13,364 nt of DNA from Candidatus Atribacteria bacterium UBA6251 (GTDB taxonomy: Bacteria > Atribacterota > Phoenicimicrobiia > Phoenicimicrobiales > Phoenicimicrobiaceae). The notes under the pieces were generated by a model that worked only from the letters and a program-made list of their open reading frames with translations, was not told where the DNA came from and ran no database searches. Positions 1-6,226 of the stretch are shown one piece after another; the first letter of the stretch is position 1; the number at the start of each line of letters is the position of its first letter. The position numbers were made by a program, and so were the translations under genes. The stretch spans positions 1-13,364 of the forward strand of contig DJVR01000019.1 of NCBI GenBank assembly GCA_002441285.1, in the 5' to 3' direction.

Positions 1-1
1 T

Positions 2-184
2 AAATTATTGAATATTTACGAAATAACTAAGACCAGAGTTATTATAGTTGGAGAGGTGGTAGCTGTTTCAATAGACCAAGATTTATTTTTGAAGAATTTT
101 GCCAAACAAAAGGGACAATTAGATCCTTTGTATTATGTTCAGGGAGTTTATTTCGGATTAGGAAGATATGTAGGAAAAAGATAA
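2..184 (+). CDS. Flavin reductase-like FMN-binding protein, 3' end only
   Basis: The first 183 bases read as one open frame that enters from outside the window and stops at TAA 182-184, giving about 60 C-terminal residues. The text contains IIVGEVVAVSID, then LDPLYYVQGVYFGLGRY. This order (a G-E-V-V-x-V strand, then L-D-P-L-x-Y, then a Y-x-x-L-G tail) is the C-terminal end of the flavin reductase-like domain family, small FMN-binding split-barrel proteins that in anaerobes often act with rubredoxin or flavodoxin-type partners. No active-site residue can be judged from this part. The next gene starts 29 bases later on the same strand, so co-transcription is possible. The family call is by motif memory only, and the specific reaction is unknown. 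Confidence 0.6.
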   Translation, partial: KLLNIYEITKTRVIIVGEVVAVSIDQDLFLKNFAKQKGQLDPLYYVQGVYFGLGRYVGKR

Positions 185-213
185 TAAATTTATTAGGAGT
201 ATATATAGATTAG

Positions 214-1089
214 ATGAAAACCTATTTAGATTGTATCCCCTGTTTTTACAGACAGGCCTTAGATGCTGCTCGAATTGCGGGAACAGATGAGATTAAGCAA
301 AAGCAGATTGTAGATAAAATTTCTCAATTGATACCCGATTTCCCTTTAGAAGCGAGCCCTCCAGAGATGGGAAGAGAGATATATAGTTTAGTCGGGGAAA
401 TATCCGGTGTAAAAGATCCTTTTAAAGAGATTAAAGAAAATAGTAATAGATTTGCCCTAAAGCTTTATCCTAAATTAAAGCAAGAAATAGATAGTTCAGA
501 GGACAGACTCTTGGCCGCTGTAAAATTATCTATTATCGGTAATATTATCGATTACGGAGCGAAAAATTCCTTAAATGTGGTAGAAGAAATAGATCATCTT
601 TTTCAAGGGAATTTCACAATTAACAACGAAAATAATTCGACTACCTTTAAATATAATCAATTTAAAGAAAGCTTGAATAAAGTTAACAACATAATTTACC
701 TGGCTGATAACGCCGGAGAGGTAGTTTTTGATAGATTGCTAATAGAAGAATTGGTAGAAGAACTGGGGGAGCAAGTAATCTATGTGGTACGAGGTAAGCC
801 AATTATTAATGATGCTTTAATAGAAGATGCTTTATTTTGTGGAATAAACGAAATTACTAAAATTATTTCCAGTGGTTCGGATGCACCGGGGACATTACTT
901 GAATATTGTTCACCTGAATTTATTAGATTATACCAAAAGGCAGAATTAATTATTAGTAAAGGACAGGGAAATTACGAAGCTCTTTCAGAAGAAGATAGAC
1001 CTATATTTTTTCTATTTAGAGCGAAATGTCCGGTAATAGCCGAAGATGTTGGTTGCAAGGTGGGGGATATAGTTTTAGTAGGCAGGTGA
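214..1089 (+). CDS. DUF89 (ARMT1-like) metal-dependent phosphatase family protein
   Basis: A 291-residue protein of the DUF89 family, metal-dependent phosphatases thought to remove damaged or unwanted phosphorylated metabolites. The archaeal/bacterial short type starts with a CxxC pair, here C7 and C10 in CIPC. The core motifs are in order: LADNAGE with D165 and N166, RGKPIINDA with N199 and D200, SDAPGT with D223, and SKGQGNYE with K249. D165, N166, D200 and the D223 region are the expected metal and phosphate ligands, and all are present, so the enzyme looks active. Length is normal for this subtype. An AGGAG at 195-199 lies about 14 bases before the ATG, rather far. The true substrate is not known. 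The TGA stop is followed in the same frame by a TAA at 1093-1095 and then by the next gene. Confidence 0.85.
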   Translation: MKTYLDCIPCFYRQALDAARIAGTDEIKQKQIVDKISQLIPDFPLEASPPEMGREIYSLVGEISGVKDPFKEIKENSNRFALKLYPKLKQEIDSSEDRLLAAVKLSIIGNIIDYGAKNSLNVVEEIDHLFQGNFTINNENNSTTFKYNQFKESLNKVNNIIYLADNAGEVVFDRLLIEELVEELGEQVIYVVRGKPIINDALIEDALFCGINEITKIISSGSDAPGTLLEYCSPEFIRLYQKAELIISKGQGNYEALSEEDRPIFFLFRAKCPVIAEDVGCKVGDIVLVGR

Positions 1090-1098
1090 AACTAAGTT

Positions 1099-1548
1099 AT
1101 AAATATTATTAAAAAATTAGAAGCTACTTATGTATTATTAATATATATATCTGAAGATTTAAAAATCAGAGTGGGTCAATTAGGAGAAGTGTCTTTTAAA
1201 AAAGGAAATTATATTTATATTGGTTCAGCTAAAGGTTGCTTAGAGGCCAGGCTGAGAAGACATCTAAAGAAAGATAAAAAGACTTATTGGCATATAGATT
1301 ATCTTTTAGAGAATGAAAAGGTGAGAATATTGCAGATTTGGACTATTGATAAAAGGATGGAATGCCAAACTGCGGAAGTATTTTACCAGGATCCAACTAC
1401 TGAAATAATTAAAAAGGGTTTTGGTTCTTCAGATTGTAAGTGTTTGACTCATTTATTATTTGTGAAGAATAAAAAACGGATAGAAAGTATTTTGAAGGAA
1501 ATAGGTTTTTCGAGAAGAACCGAATTAGGAAGTTATAATAATTTTTAA
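1099..1548 (+). CDS. GIY-YIG / DUF123 family protein, start codon uncertain (ATA or ATT)
   Basis: A DUF123 (COG1833-type) protein with the GIY-YIG nuclease fold, common in archaea and some thermophilic or anaerobic bacteria. Visible motifs are YIYIGSAKG, the arginine helix LEARLRRHL, WHIDYLL, the MECQTAE segment with the catalytic-type Glu, and the family C-terminal signature GFGSSDCKCLTHL. The first ATG/GTG/TTG in frame is GTG 1171, which has no Shine-Dalgarno and would cut off the first beta strand. Upstream the same frame stays open and reads LEATYVLLIYISEDLKIRVG, which is the usual family N-terminus. The only possible starts there are ATA 1099 or ATT 1105/1108. AGGTGA at 1084-1089 sits 9 bases before ATA 1099. 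I chose 1099; 1171 is the conservative alternative. Function is uncertain, perhaps DNA repair. Confidence 0.75.
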   Translation: MNIIKKLEATYVLLIYISEDLKIRVGQLGEVSFKKGNYIYIGSAKGCLEARLRRHLKKDKKTYWHIDYLLENEKVRILQIWTIDKRMECQTAEVFYQDPTTEIIKKGFGSSDCKCLTHLLFVKNKKRIESILKEIGFSRRTELGSYNNF

Positions 1549-1557
1549 TAAAAAAGT

Positions 1558-1599
1558 ATCTTAAAATTATTTGACAAATAAAAATAAATATTTTAAGAT
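1558..1599 (+). promoter_or_regulatory. Perfect 10-bp inverted repeat spanning the fur promoter (candidate operator)
   Basis: ATCTTAAAAT at 1558-1567 and ATTTTAAGAT at 1590-1599 are exact reverse complements with 22 bases between them, and their centres are 32 bp apart, about three helical turns. The right arm contains the whole -10 box and the -35 box lies between the arms, so a bound regulator would block the promoter. The arms are purely seen in sequence. An operator role, for example autoregulation by the Fur-type protein, is inference, because the arms do not match the classical Fur box. A weak hairpin in the RNA is the alternative. Confidence 0.5.
1571..1599 (+). promoter_or_regulatory. 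Sigma70-type promoter for the Fur-family gene
   Basis: TTGACA at 1571-1576 is a perfect -35 box. After exactly 17 bases follows TAAGAT at 1594-1599 as -10 box (5 of 6 positions in TATAAT would need one change at position 3 and one at 4; the A2 and T6 anchors are present). Transcription would begin near 1606. That start leaves only about 14 bases before ATG 1620 but about 38 bases before the alternative TTG 1644. Confidence 0.7.
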
Positions 1600-1619
1600 G
1601 ATATTGAGACTTAATTGCA

Positions 1620-2084
1620 ATGAAAAAAAATGAGGAGATTCAGTTGATTAATGCAGATCAGAAATTTGAAGAATTTCTAAAATTAAAAGAATTAAAATAT
1701 ACTTCTGAAAGAAAGCTTATTTTAAAAGCAATATTTTCATTTGATAAACATTTTAATGTAGAGGAACTTTTTGAAAAATTACGTGAACAGGGCAACCATA
1801 TATCTCGAGCAACTATCTATAGGGCTATCCCCTTATTACTCCAAAGTGGATTGATTACCGAAGCCCTCCACTGTCAAGACAAAACAAGTTACGAAAATGT
1901 TTTTAATAGGGAACATCATGATCATCTCGTTTGTACTAATTGTGGAAAAATTATCGAGTTTTATAATGAAAAAATAGAAAAATTACAAGAAGAAGTTTGC
2001 AGGCAACATAATTTTGTACCTATAGAACACCGATTAGGGATTAAGGGATATTGTGAAGATTGTTATAAAAAATTAAAAAAGTGA
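1620..2084 (+). CDS. Fur-family metalloregulator
   Basis: A Fur-superfamily repressor of 154 residues from ATG 1620. It has an N-terminal winged helix (about residues 25-85, with the recognition-helix text SRATIYRAIPLL) and a C-terminal dimer and metal domain. Metal-binding features are HHDHLVC at 99-105, the zinc pair C105/C108, and the second pair C145/C148. The start is open to doubt: ATG 1620 has no Shine-Dalgarno and is very near the predicted transcription start, while TTG 1644 is preceded by GAGGAG at 1632-1637 with 6 bases spacing and would give a 146-residue protein of typical length. The gene stands 73 bases before two feoA genes and a split feoB, which favours iron sensing over PerR or Zur roles, but residues alone do not separate these. 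It probably controls its own operator and the downstream block. Confidence 0.88.
   Translation: MKKNEEIQLINADQKFEEFLKLKELKYTSERKLILKAIFSFDKHFNVEELFEKLREQGNHISRATIYRAIPLLLQSGLITEALHCQDKTSYENVFNREHHDHLVCTNCGKIIEFYNEKIEKLQEEVCRQHNFVPIEHRLGIKGYCEDCYKKLKK
1632..1646 (+). promoter_or_regulatory. Shine-Dalgarno and TTG start candidate inside the annotated fur N-terminus
   Basis: GAGGAG at 1632-1637 followed after 6 bases by TTG 1644-1646 is the best ribosome binding site of this gene. It suggests translation begins at TTG 1644, eight codons inside the ATG-based frame. Confidence 0.5.
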
Positions 2085-2157
2085 ATAAATAATTTTTTTA
2101 AGTTATTATTGAAAATGAGACGCATTACAAATTGACAGATAAAATGGAGGTAACAAT

Positions 2158-2388
2158 TTGAATCCTAAATTTCTTTATGAATTACAACCAGGAGATTGGG
2201 CAAGAATTATTAAAATTGAAGGAGGATGGGGCTTCAGGCAGAGATTATACTTAAGAGGGTTAAAAGAGGGGGATGTTATTCGTATGATTTCCTCGATGCA
2301 AGGTCCAGTCGTAATAGAAGTCAATAGAAGTATAATTGCTCTGGGTAGAGGTATGGCCCGAAAAATTAGAATAATAAAAGGAAGGTGA
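2158..2388 (+). CDS. feoA: FeoA-domain protein, first copy
   Basis: A 76-residue FeoA protein, an SH3-like small cytoplasmic partner of the FeoB ferrous iron transporter. The typical sequence pattern is present: LQPGDWARIIKIEGG, R-Q-R-L-Y-L-R-G-L-K-E-G-D, then QGPVVIEVNRSIIALGRGMARKIRI. It starts with TTG 2158, supported by GGAGG at 2146-2150 at 7 bases spacing; no other start gives the complete domain. It is the first gene of a tight run feoA-feoA-feoB(G)-feoB(TM)-orf with gaps of 4 nt or less or overlaps. No convincing promoter of its own was found in the 73 bases after fur; TTGACA at 2132-2137 has no usable -10, so read-through from the fur promoter is likely. Confidence 0.88.
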   Translation: MNPKFLYELQPGDWARIIKIEGGWGFRQRLYLRGLKEGDVIRMISSMQGPVVIEVNRSIIALGRGMARKIRIIKGR

Positions 2389-2392
2389 AAAA

Positions 2393-2620
2393 ATGGAAAA
2401 GAAACTATCTGAAATGAATTACGAAGAAGAAGGCAGGGTGGAAAGTATTGAACAGAATTTGAAGAATAAAGTAGCTGGAATGGGAATAAGAGTTGGTAAG
2501 AATCTTAAAATGATTACCAAACATCCTCTGAAAGGTCCGATAGTGATAGAAGTTGATGGTGCTCACACCTCTTTAGCCTTAAGTGTAGCTGATAGAATTG
2601 TCGTGGAGGTGAAAAAATGA
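2393..2620 (+). CDS. feoA: FeoA-domain protein, second copy
   Basis: A second 75-residue FeoA protein, clearly divergent from the first. Conserved parts are the GRVESIEQN strand, NKVAGMGIRVGKNLKM, and GPIVIEVDGAHTSLALSVADRIVV. Like the first it consists of the SH3-like fold only. It follows the first feoA after 4 bases and its TGA overlaps the ATG of the GTPase gene by 4 nt (ATGA at 2617), so translation is coupled. Two free FeoA proteins next to one FeoB occur in several anaerobes; whether they form a heteromer with the transporter is not shown by the sequence. Confidence 0.88.
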   Translation: MEKKLSEMNYEEEGRVESIEQNLKNKVAGMGIRVGKNLKMITKHPLKGPIVIEVDGAHTSLALSVADRIVVEVKK

Positions 2621-3147
2621 AAAAAATATTATTAATGGGGAATCCCAATGTTGGTAAAAGTGTATTTTTTAATCGACTAACTGGAGCAAATGTTATTGAA
2701 TCTAATTACCCTGGTACCACTGTTGATTATACTAAAGGGTATATGAAAGGAAATAGTGAGGACTTCGAGATTATTGATGTACCCGGAACATTCTCTTTGG
2801 AACCAAAAGACAAAGCTGAAGAAGTAGCTGTAAAAATGTTAGAAGAAAAAAAGGATGCTTTGGTAATTTGTGTAATTGATGCTTCTAAGATAGAGCGAGG
2901 GCTTTATCTTGCTTTAGAAATAATAGAGAGGGGTTATCCAGTTGTATTGGCACTTAATATGTGGGATGTTGCTGAGGATAAAAATATACAGATTGATATA
3001 GAGAAATTGAAAAGCATTCTTAATATTCCAGTAGTACCAACGATTGCTATAAGTGGCAAAGGATTTAAAGAAGTAGTATTAAGTATAAAAAAAGCAGCTT
3101 CAGTTGGAGTAAAGGAAATTATGGAAAAGGTAGGTGAGATAAAATGA
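2617..3147 (+). CDS. feoB: FeoB GTPase domain as a separate protein (split FeoB, N part)
   Basis: A 176-residue soluble protein equal to the G domain of FeoB. G1 is GNPNVGKS at 8-15, G2 lies in NYPGTTV, G3 is DVPG at 54-57 and G4 is NMWD with N114 and D117, so GTP binding should be intact. In one-piece FeoB proteins the G domain is followed by a helical S (GDI-like) domain of roughly 80-90 residues. Here the protein ends about 15 residues after the G domain and the next protein has only about 40 residues before its first membrane helix, so the S domain is essentially missing. The stop overlaps the start of the membrane partner (ATGA at 3144), so the two parts are translated together. This is a real split, not a simple frameshift, because the second part has its own Shine-Dalgarno. 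Confidence 0.9.
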   Translation: MKKILLMGNPNVGKSVFFNRLTGANVIESNYPGTTVDYTKGYMKGNSEDFEIIDVPGTFSLEPKDKAEEVAVKMLEEKKDALVICVIDASKIERGLYLALEIIERGYPVVLALNMWDVAEDKNIQIDIEKLKSILNIPVVPTIAISGKGFKEVVLSIKKAASVGVKEIMEKVGEIK

Positions 3148-4358
3148 CATTAACTGCTGATGAGAGATGGGATTTAATTGAAAAAATATCCAATAAAGTG
3201 GTAACTTTTAGCAAATTTAAACACACTCTAAAAGATGCATTGGGAGAGCTTACCGTTAAACCTTTAACTGGTATTCCCATTGCTATAGCTGTATTATATG
3301 GTTTTTGGAGTGTATTTTCCTCTTTTGCCGGAACATTATGTACTGATGGATTTTTTGTCAAATTATTCGATGGACATTTTTTGCCCTGGATACAATCAGT
3401 TTTTCCGGGGAAAGGTGGATGGTTTTACTATATTTTTGTTGGAGACCCTGCGGCAGATAATTGCTTTGAGGCATTTGGAGTTCTAACTTCCGGACTTTTT
3501 GTAGCCATAGGTGTTGTTTTACCGGCAATATTTATATTTTATTTGATGATGGCTTTGTTAGAAGATGTGGGTTATATGCCTCGGTTGGCCGTACTTATTG
3601 ATACTATATTTCATAAGATAGGCTTACATGGGTATGCTATCGTTCCTTCCATTCTTGCCTTAGGTTGCAATGTACCTGCAGTAACGGCAACTCGAATTTT
3701 AGAAACAAAAAAACAACGTTTTATAATGATGACCTTGTTGGCAATATTTATTCCTTGCGGTGCTCAACTGGGGATTATGCAAGAGGTAATTCCTGAGAGT
3801 ATAGGTATAGTTTTACTATACTTAATTTTCGGATATTTCCTTTTTGGTTTTATCTTAAATAAAATTACTCCGGGGAAATCCCCTGAAATTCTAATTGATG
3901 TCCCTCCTTATCAAAAACCCCTATGGAATAATATATCAAGAAAACTACGGATGAGGTTAGGAGGCTTTTTTAAAATTGCGGTTCCCTTTGTGTTATTTGG
4001 TTGTGCTATAGTAAATATTTTGTACCTTAGTGGGACTATAGATTGGTTAGCTAGAGTACTAACACCACTTCTTACTGGTTGGTTCGGGGTTCCCGGAGAA
4101 ACGGTAGGACCTTTAATTGCAGCATTTTTGAGAAAAGATCTTGCGGTTGCCCAACTTAGTGCAATTGAAATGAGTAAATATCAAATGATTACATCTGTTG
4201 TACTTGTTTCCATATATTTTCCCTGTGTAGCAACATTTGTAATGTTGCTTAAAGAAGGATGGAAAAACCTTTTAGGGAGTTTAGCGGTCTTAGTAACGGT
4301 AATATTTTTGTATGGTGGATTAATAAATGTAATATGGAAATTATTGGGGGTACAATAA
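3144..4358 (+). CDS. feoB: FeoB membrane domain as a separate protein (split FeoB, C part)
   Basis: A 404-residue polytopic membrane protein matching the FeoB permease half (nucleoside-recognition/Gate domains). Residues 1-40 are a cytosolic linker, and hydrophobic segments lie near 41-62, 113-139, 195-213, 219-238, 274-295, 346-367 and 376-398. Gate motif 1 is LGCNVPA with C175, followed by TATRILETKK; the second cysteine motif is PCGAQ with C205. Both are in the standard form expected for ferrous iron conduction. AGGTGA at 3131-3136, 7 bases before the ATG, gives it its own ribosome binding site, and the 4-nt overlap with the GTPase gene ensures equal amounts. It must work with the separate G protein; how they stay attached without the covalent link is unknown. 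Confidence 0.9.
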   Translation: MTLTADERWDLIEKISNKVVTFSKFKHTLKDALGELTVKPLTGIPIAIAVLYGFWSVFSSFAGTLCTDGFFVKLFDGHFLPWIQSVFPGKGGWFYYIFVGDPAADNCFEAFGVLTSGLFVAIGVVLPAIFIFYLMMALLEDVGYMPRLAVLIDTIFHKIGLHGYAIVPSILALGCNVPAVTATRILETKKQRFIMMTLLAIFIPCGAQLGIMQEVIPESIGIVLLYLIFGYFLFGFILNKITPGKSPEILIDVPPYQKPLWNNISRKLRMRLGGFFKIAVPFVLFGCAIVNILYLSGTIDWLARVLTPLLTGWFGVPGETVGPLIAAFLRKDLAVAQLSAIEMSKYQMITSVVLVSIYFPCVATFVMLLKEGWKNLLGSLAVLVTVIFLYGGLINVIWKLLGVQ

Positions 4359-4359
4359 A

Positions 4360-4803
4360 ATGAATGAGAAAATTGGAAGAATATATTTTGGAGTTTTAGG
4401 AATTATTACTTTAATTTTTGGAATTACTGATTTAATAGTAACAATAGGCGGTAATGATTTTTCTTGGGGTATTCTTGAGATATCCAGTGACATGTTTAGA
4501 GGAGGATGGGGAGGACTTATTGTAATATCTGCCGGACTATTTTATTTGTCCAGTCTGAAAAATTTTTTAGAGATTCACCAGTTTTCCAAGGCCTTAATGG
4601 CAAGTATATTAATATGGATACTGGCAGGAACTGATATATTTGTAAGGATTACCGAGTCAATCCCTGGTGGAGAAGATGGTCCCTGGTTTAATTCCTTAGA
4701 GGGATTTTTGAGTACCTATGCACCTCCTTATCCACCGGTAATATTTCTTTTGCCATTTTCTTTGGTAATATTATTTTCCCTTAGCAAAAGAAAAAAAGCT
4801 TAA
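4360..4803 (+). CDS. Unknown four-helix membrane protein in the feo operon
   Basis: I do not recognise this 147-residue protein. It shows four hydrophobic segments at about 9-29, 47-65, 78-97 and 125-141, a loop rich in Gly, Pro and acidic residues between the third and fourth (ESIPGGEDGPWF), and a basic C-terminal tail SKRKKA. No Cys or His cluster that would point to metal binding is visible. It starts one base after the FeoB stop, with a run of G about 9 bases upstream as ribosome binding site, so it is surely expressed with the Feo system. A small accessory subunit of the split FeoB is a fair guess from position only. Confidence 0.8.
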   Translation: MNEKIGRIYFGVLGIITLIFGITDLIVTIGGNDFSWGILEISSDMFRGGWGGLIVISAGLFYLSSLKNFLEIHQFSKALMASILIWILAGTDIFVRITESIPGGEDGPWFNSLEGFLSTYAPPYPPVIFLLPFSLVILFSLSKRKKA

Positions 4804-4809
4804 TTTTTT

Positions 4810-4832
4810 GAATAAAGATCTTATTCTTTTTT
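4810..4832 (+). terminator. Weak rho-independent terminator after the feo operon
   Basis: GAATAA at 4810-4815 pairs with TTATTC at 4821-4826 around the loop AGATC, and six T follow at 4827-4832. The stem has only one GC pair, so it is weak, but the position right after the last feo gene is correct. Confidence 0.4.
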
Positions 4833-4836
4833 AGGT

Positions 4837-4865
4837 TTGACTTTTAATGATTTTGAAATGATAAT
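4837..4865 (+). promoter_or_regulatory. Promoter candidate upstream of the aldolase gene
   Basis: TTGACT at 4837-4842 is followed after 17 bases by GATAAT at 4860-4865, a good sigma70-like pair, about 145 bases before the aldolase ATG. TGATAAT at 4859-4865 also equals one half-site of the Bacillus-type Fur box, but no second half-site is seen, so iron control is only a possibility. The rest of 4804-5008 contains a 32-codon reading frame (4858-4956) whose ATG overlaps the -10 and which has no ribosome binding site. Confidence 0.5.
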
Positions 4866-5008
4866 AAAGAAAAGTGAAAAATTAGGAAAAAACAACACGA
4901 TAACAGTAGGAATTAGCAAATTTGCAAAAGATGAGTTTTTGAGGAGAGTAATTTAAAAACGGAAAGAATAAGATCTACGAACAAAAATATTATTAAGGAG
5001 GTAGTCCA

Positions 5009-6060
5009 ATGATTAATAGACCAAAACTTAACCAGATAAGACATTTAAGAAGAGGAGTGACTGAAAAGTTGAGTAGAATGCTTTACGAACATGGTCCCGG
5101 TAATGGTACATTTCTGGGACTTCCCTTTAATCAATTAGTTGAACACGGACCAGGTCTGAATGGAAGTGGGGAAGAGCAGCTAAACCAAGCTCAGTGATAG
5201 AATTGGCTAATCGAGCTGATTTTTCAGCCTTGGTACTATCTGTAGGTCAAGCTCAAAAGTATCAACATGATATTAATCCTTCTGTTCCTTTGGTGGTAAA
5301 ACTGGATGGTCATTTTTATACCGGGGAAGCAAATATAGAAAATTATCCTCGTCCTACTATGTTTGGTTCAGTAGAGGACGCTCTGGAAGTGGGAGCAGCA
5401 GCAGTGGGTTTATCTTTTATCTGGGTTCTCGACAGGCTGGAGAAGATGTAGAAAGAATAGGGGAAATAAGAGAGGAAGCTCACCGCAGTGGATTACCTTT
5501 AGTTTTATGGAGTTATCCTAGGGGGTCCAGTACCTGACGCAACTAAAAAGGATAGTTTACTGTGGTGCCACTATGCAGTTTCTGCTGCTGAATCTTTAGG
5601 AGTAGATATAGTAAAAACAAAGTTCCCTTCAGTAGTAGAACCCAAAAAAAGAGAGAAGTACGAAGAGTTTATAAAAGAGGAGTACTCTGGCAAGATACCA
5701 GAGGCGGTAAAGTATATAGAACTTGAACCAGACAGAGAAAAACTGATGGATTATAAAAAAAAGATGGAAGAAGAACAAAAAAAACCGAATTATGATTCTC
5801 TTCTGACTAAAGAGCAACATATTAAGAGAACTAAGATTGTAGTGGGAGCTGGAACCAGGACTTTTGTGATTTTCTCTGGGGGACCGAGAATAACTGGAGA
5901 GGCGAAAGTTGCCTTGGAGAATTCAACTGAGATAATAATGGAAGCAGGTGGTGAAGGAAGAATCATTGGTAGAAATTTGTGGGGAGTTCCTACTGAGACT
6001 GGCCTTGAATATGCAGATGCAGTAAAAGAAGTTATGCAGAATGAGAAATTTAGAAGATAG
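5009..6060 (+). pseudogene. Class I fructose-bisphosphate aldolase (FbaB/DhnA type), broken by three 1-nt indels
   Basis: Joined across three frames this reads as a full class I aldolase of glycolysis/gluconeogenesis (fructose-1,6-bisphosphate to two triose phosphates by a Schiff-base Lys). Frame 2 runs from ATG 5009 (AAGGAGGT at 4995-5002) to about 5154 with NQLVEHGPG. Frame 1 follows to about 5417 with SVIELANRADFSALVLSVG and VVKLDGHF. Frame 3 runs to about 5525 with YLGSRQAGEDVERIG and LVLWSYPRG. Frame 1 then runs to the TAA 6060 with AVSAAESLGVDIVKTKFPS, GAGTRTFVIFSGGP and EGRIIGRNLWGVP. Two missing bases (near 5155, and in the T run 5415-5418) and one extra (in the G run 5521-5525) restore 351 codons, the length of FbaB. 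There are no other stops. The Schiff-base region VKTKF is intact. Either a very young pseudogene or homopolymer errors in the assembly. Confidence 0.85.
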
Positions 6061-6078
6061 TTTTTTATAAGAATCGAA

Positions 6079-6105
6079 GGAGGTGGCGTACAAGGCGACG
6101 CCTCC
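6079..6105 (+). other. GC-rich hairpin just after the aldolase gene
   Basis: GGAGGTGGCG at 6079-6088 folds onto CGACGCCTCC at 6096-6105 with one mismatch and one T-G pair, loop TACAAGG. The left arm begins with a perfect Shine-Dalgarno core (AAGGAGGTG at 6077-6085) but no start codon follows at a usable distance. No T run follows, so it is not itself a terminator; it may protect the 3' end of the mRNA or be a small RNA element. It stands out from the AT-rich surroundings. Confidence 0.55.
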
Positions 6106-6130
6106 AAGCAAACCAAAAAAAGTTTAAAAC

Positions 6131-6157
6131 AAGCGGTCTGATTTTTGGCCGCTTTTT
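6131..6157 (+). terminator. Rho-independent terminator of the aldolase transcript
   Basis: AAGCGGTC at 6131-6138 pairs with GGCCGCTT at 6147-6154 (eight pairs including one T-G) around an eight-base loop, and the T run extends to 6157. An A-rich stretch lies in front, so it may also work on the other strand, though no minus-strand gene ends here. Confidence 0.75.
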
Positions 6158-6226
6158 ATATTAAGCTTGTTTTCATTTCAAGTAGTGATAAACTAAATAA
6201 GAGAACTTTAAAAAAAGAGATTAAAA

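Noticed and set aside
2132..2160. TTGACA 2132-2137 as feoA promoter
   Set aside because: The -10 position would fall on the feoA start codon and does not resemble TATAAT.
2617..4358. FeoB split as a sequencing frameshift
   Set aside because: The second part has its own Shine-Dalgarno, the genes overlap by the coupled ATGA, and no shifted frame supplies the missing linker or S domain.
4837..4866. Complete Fur box over the aldolase promoter
   Set aside because: Only one half-site (TGATAAT) matches; no second arm in the right orientation.
5790..6116. 108-codon open frame on the minus strand
   Set aside because: It lies opposite the well-conserved aldolase C-terminus and shows no family motif or ribosome binding site.
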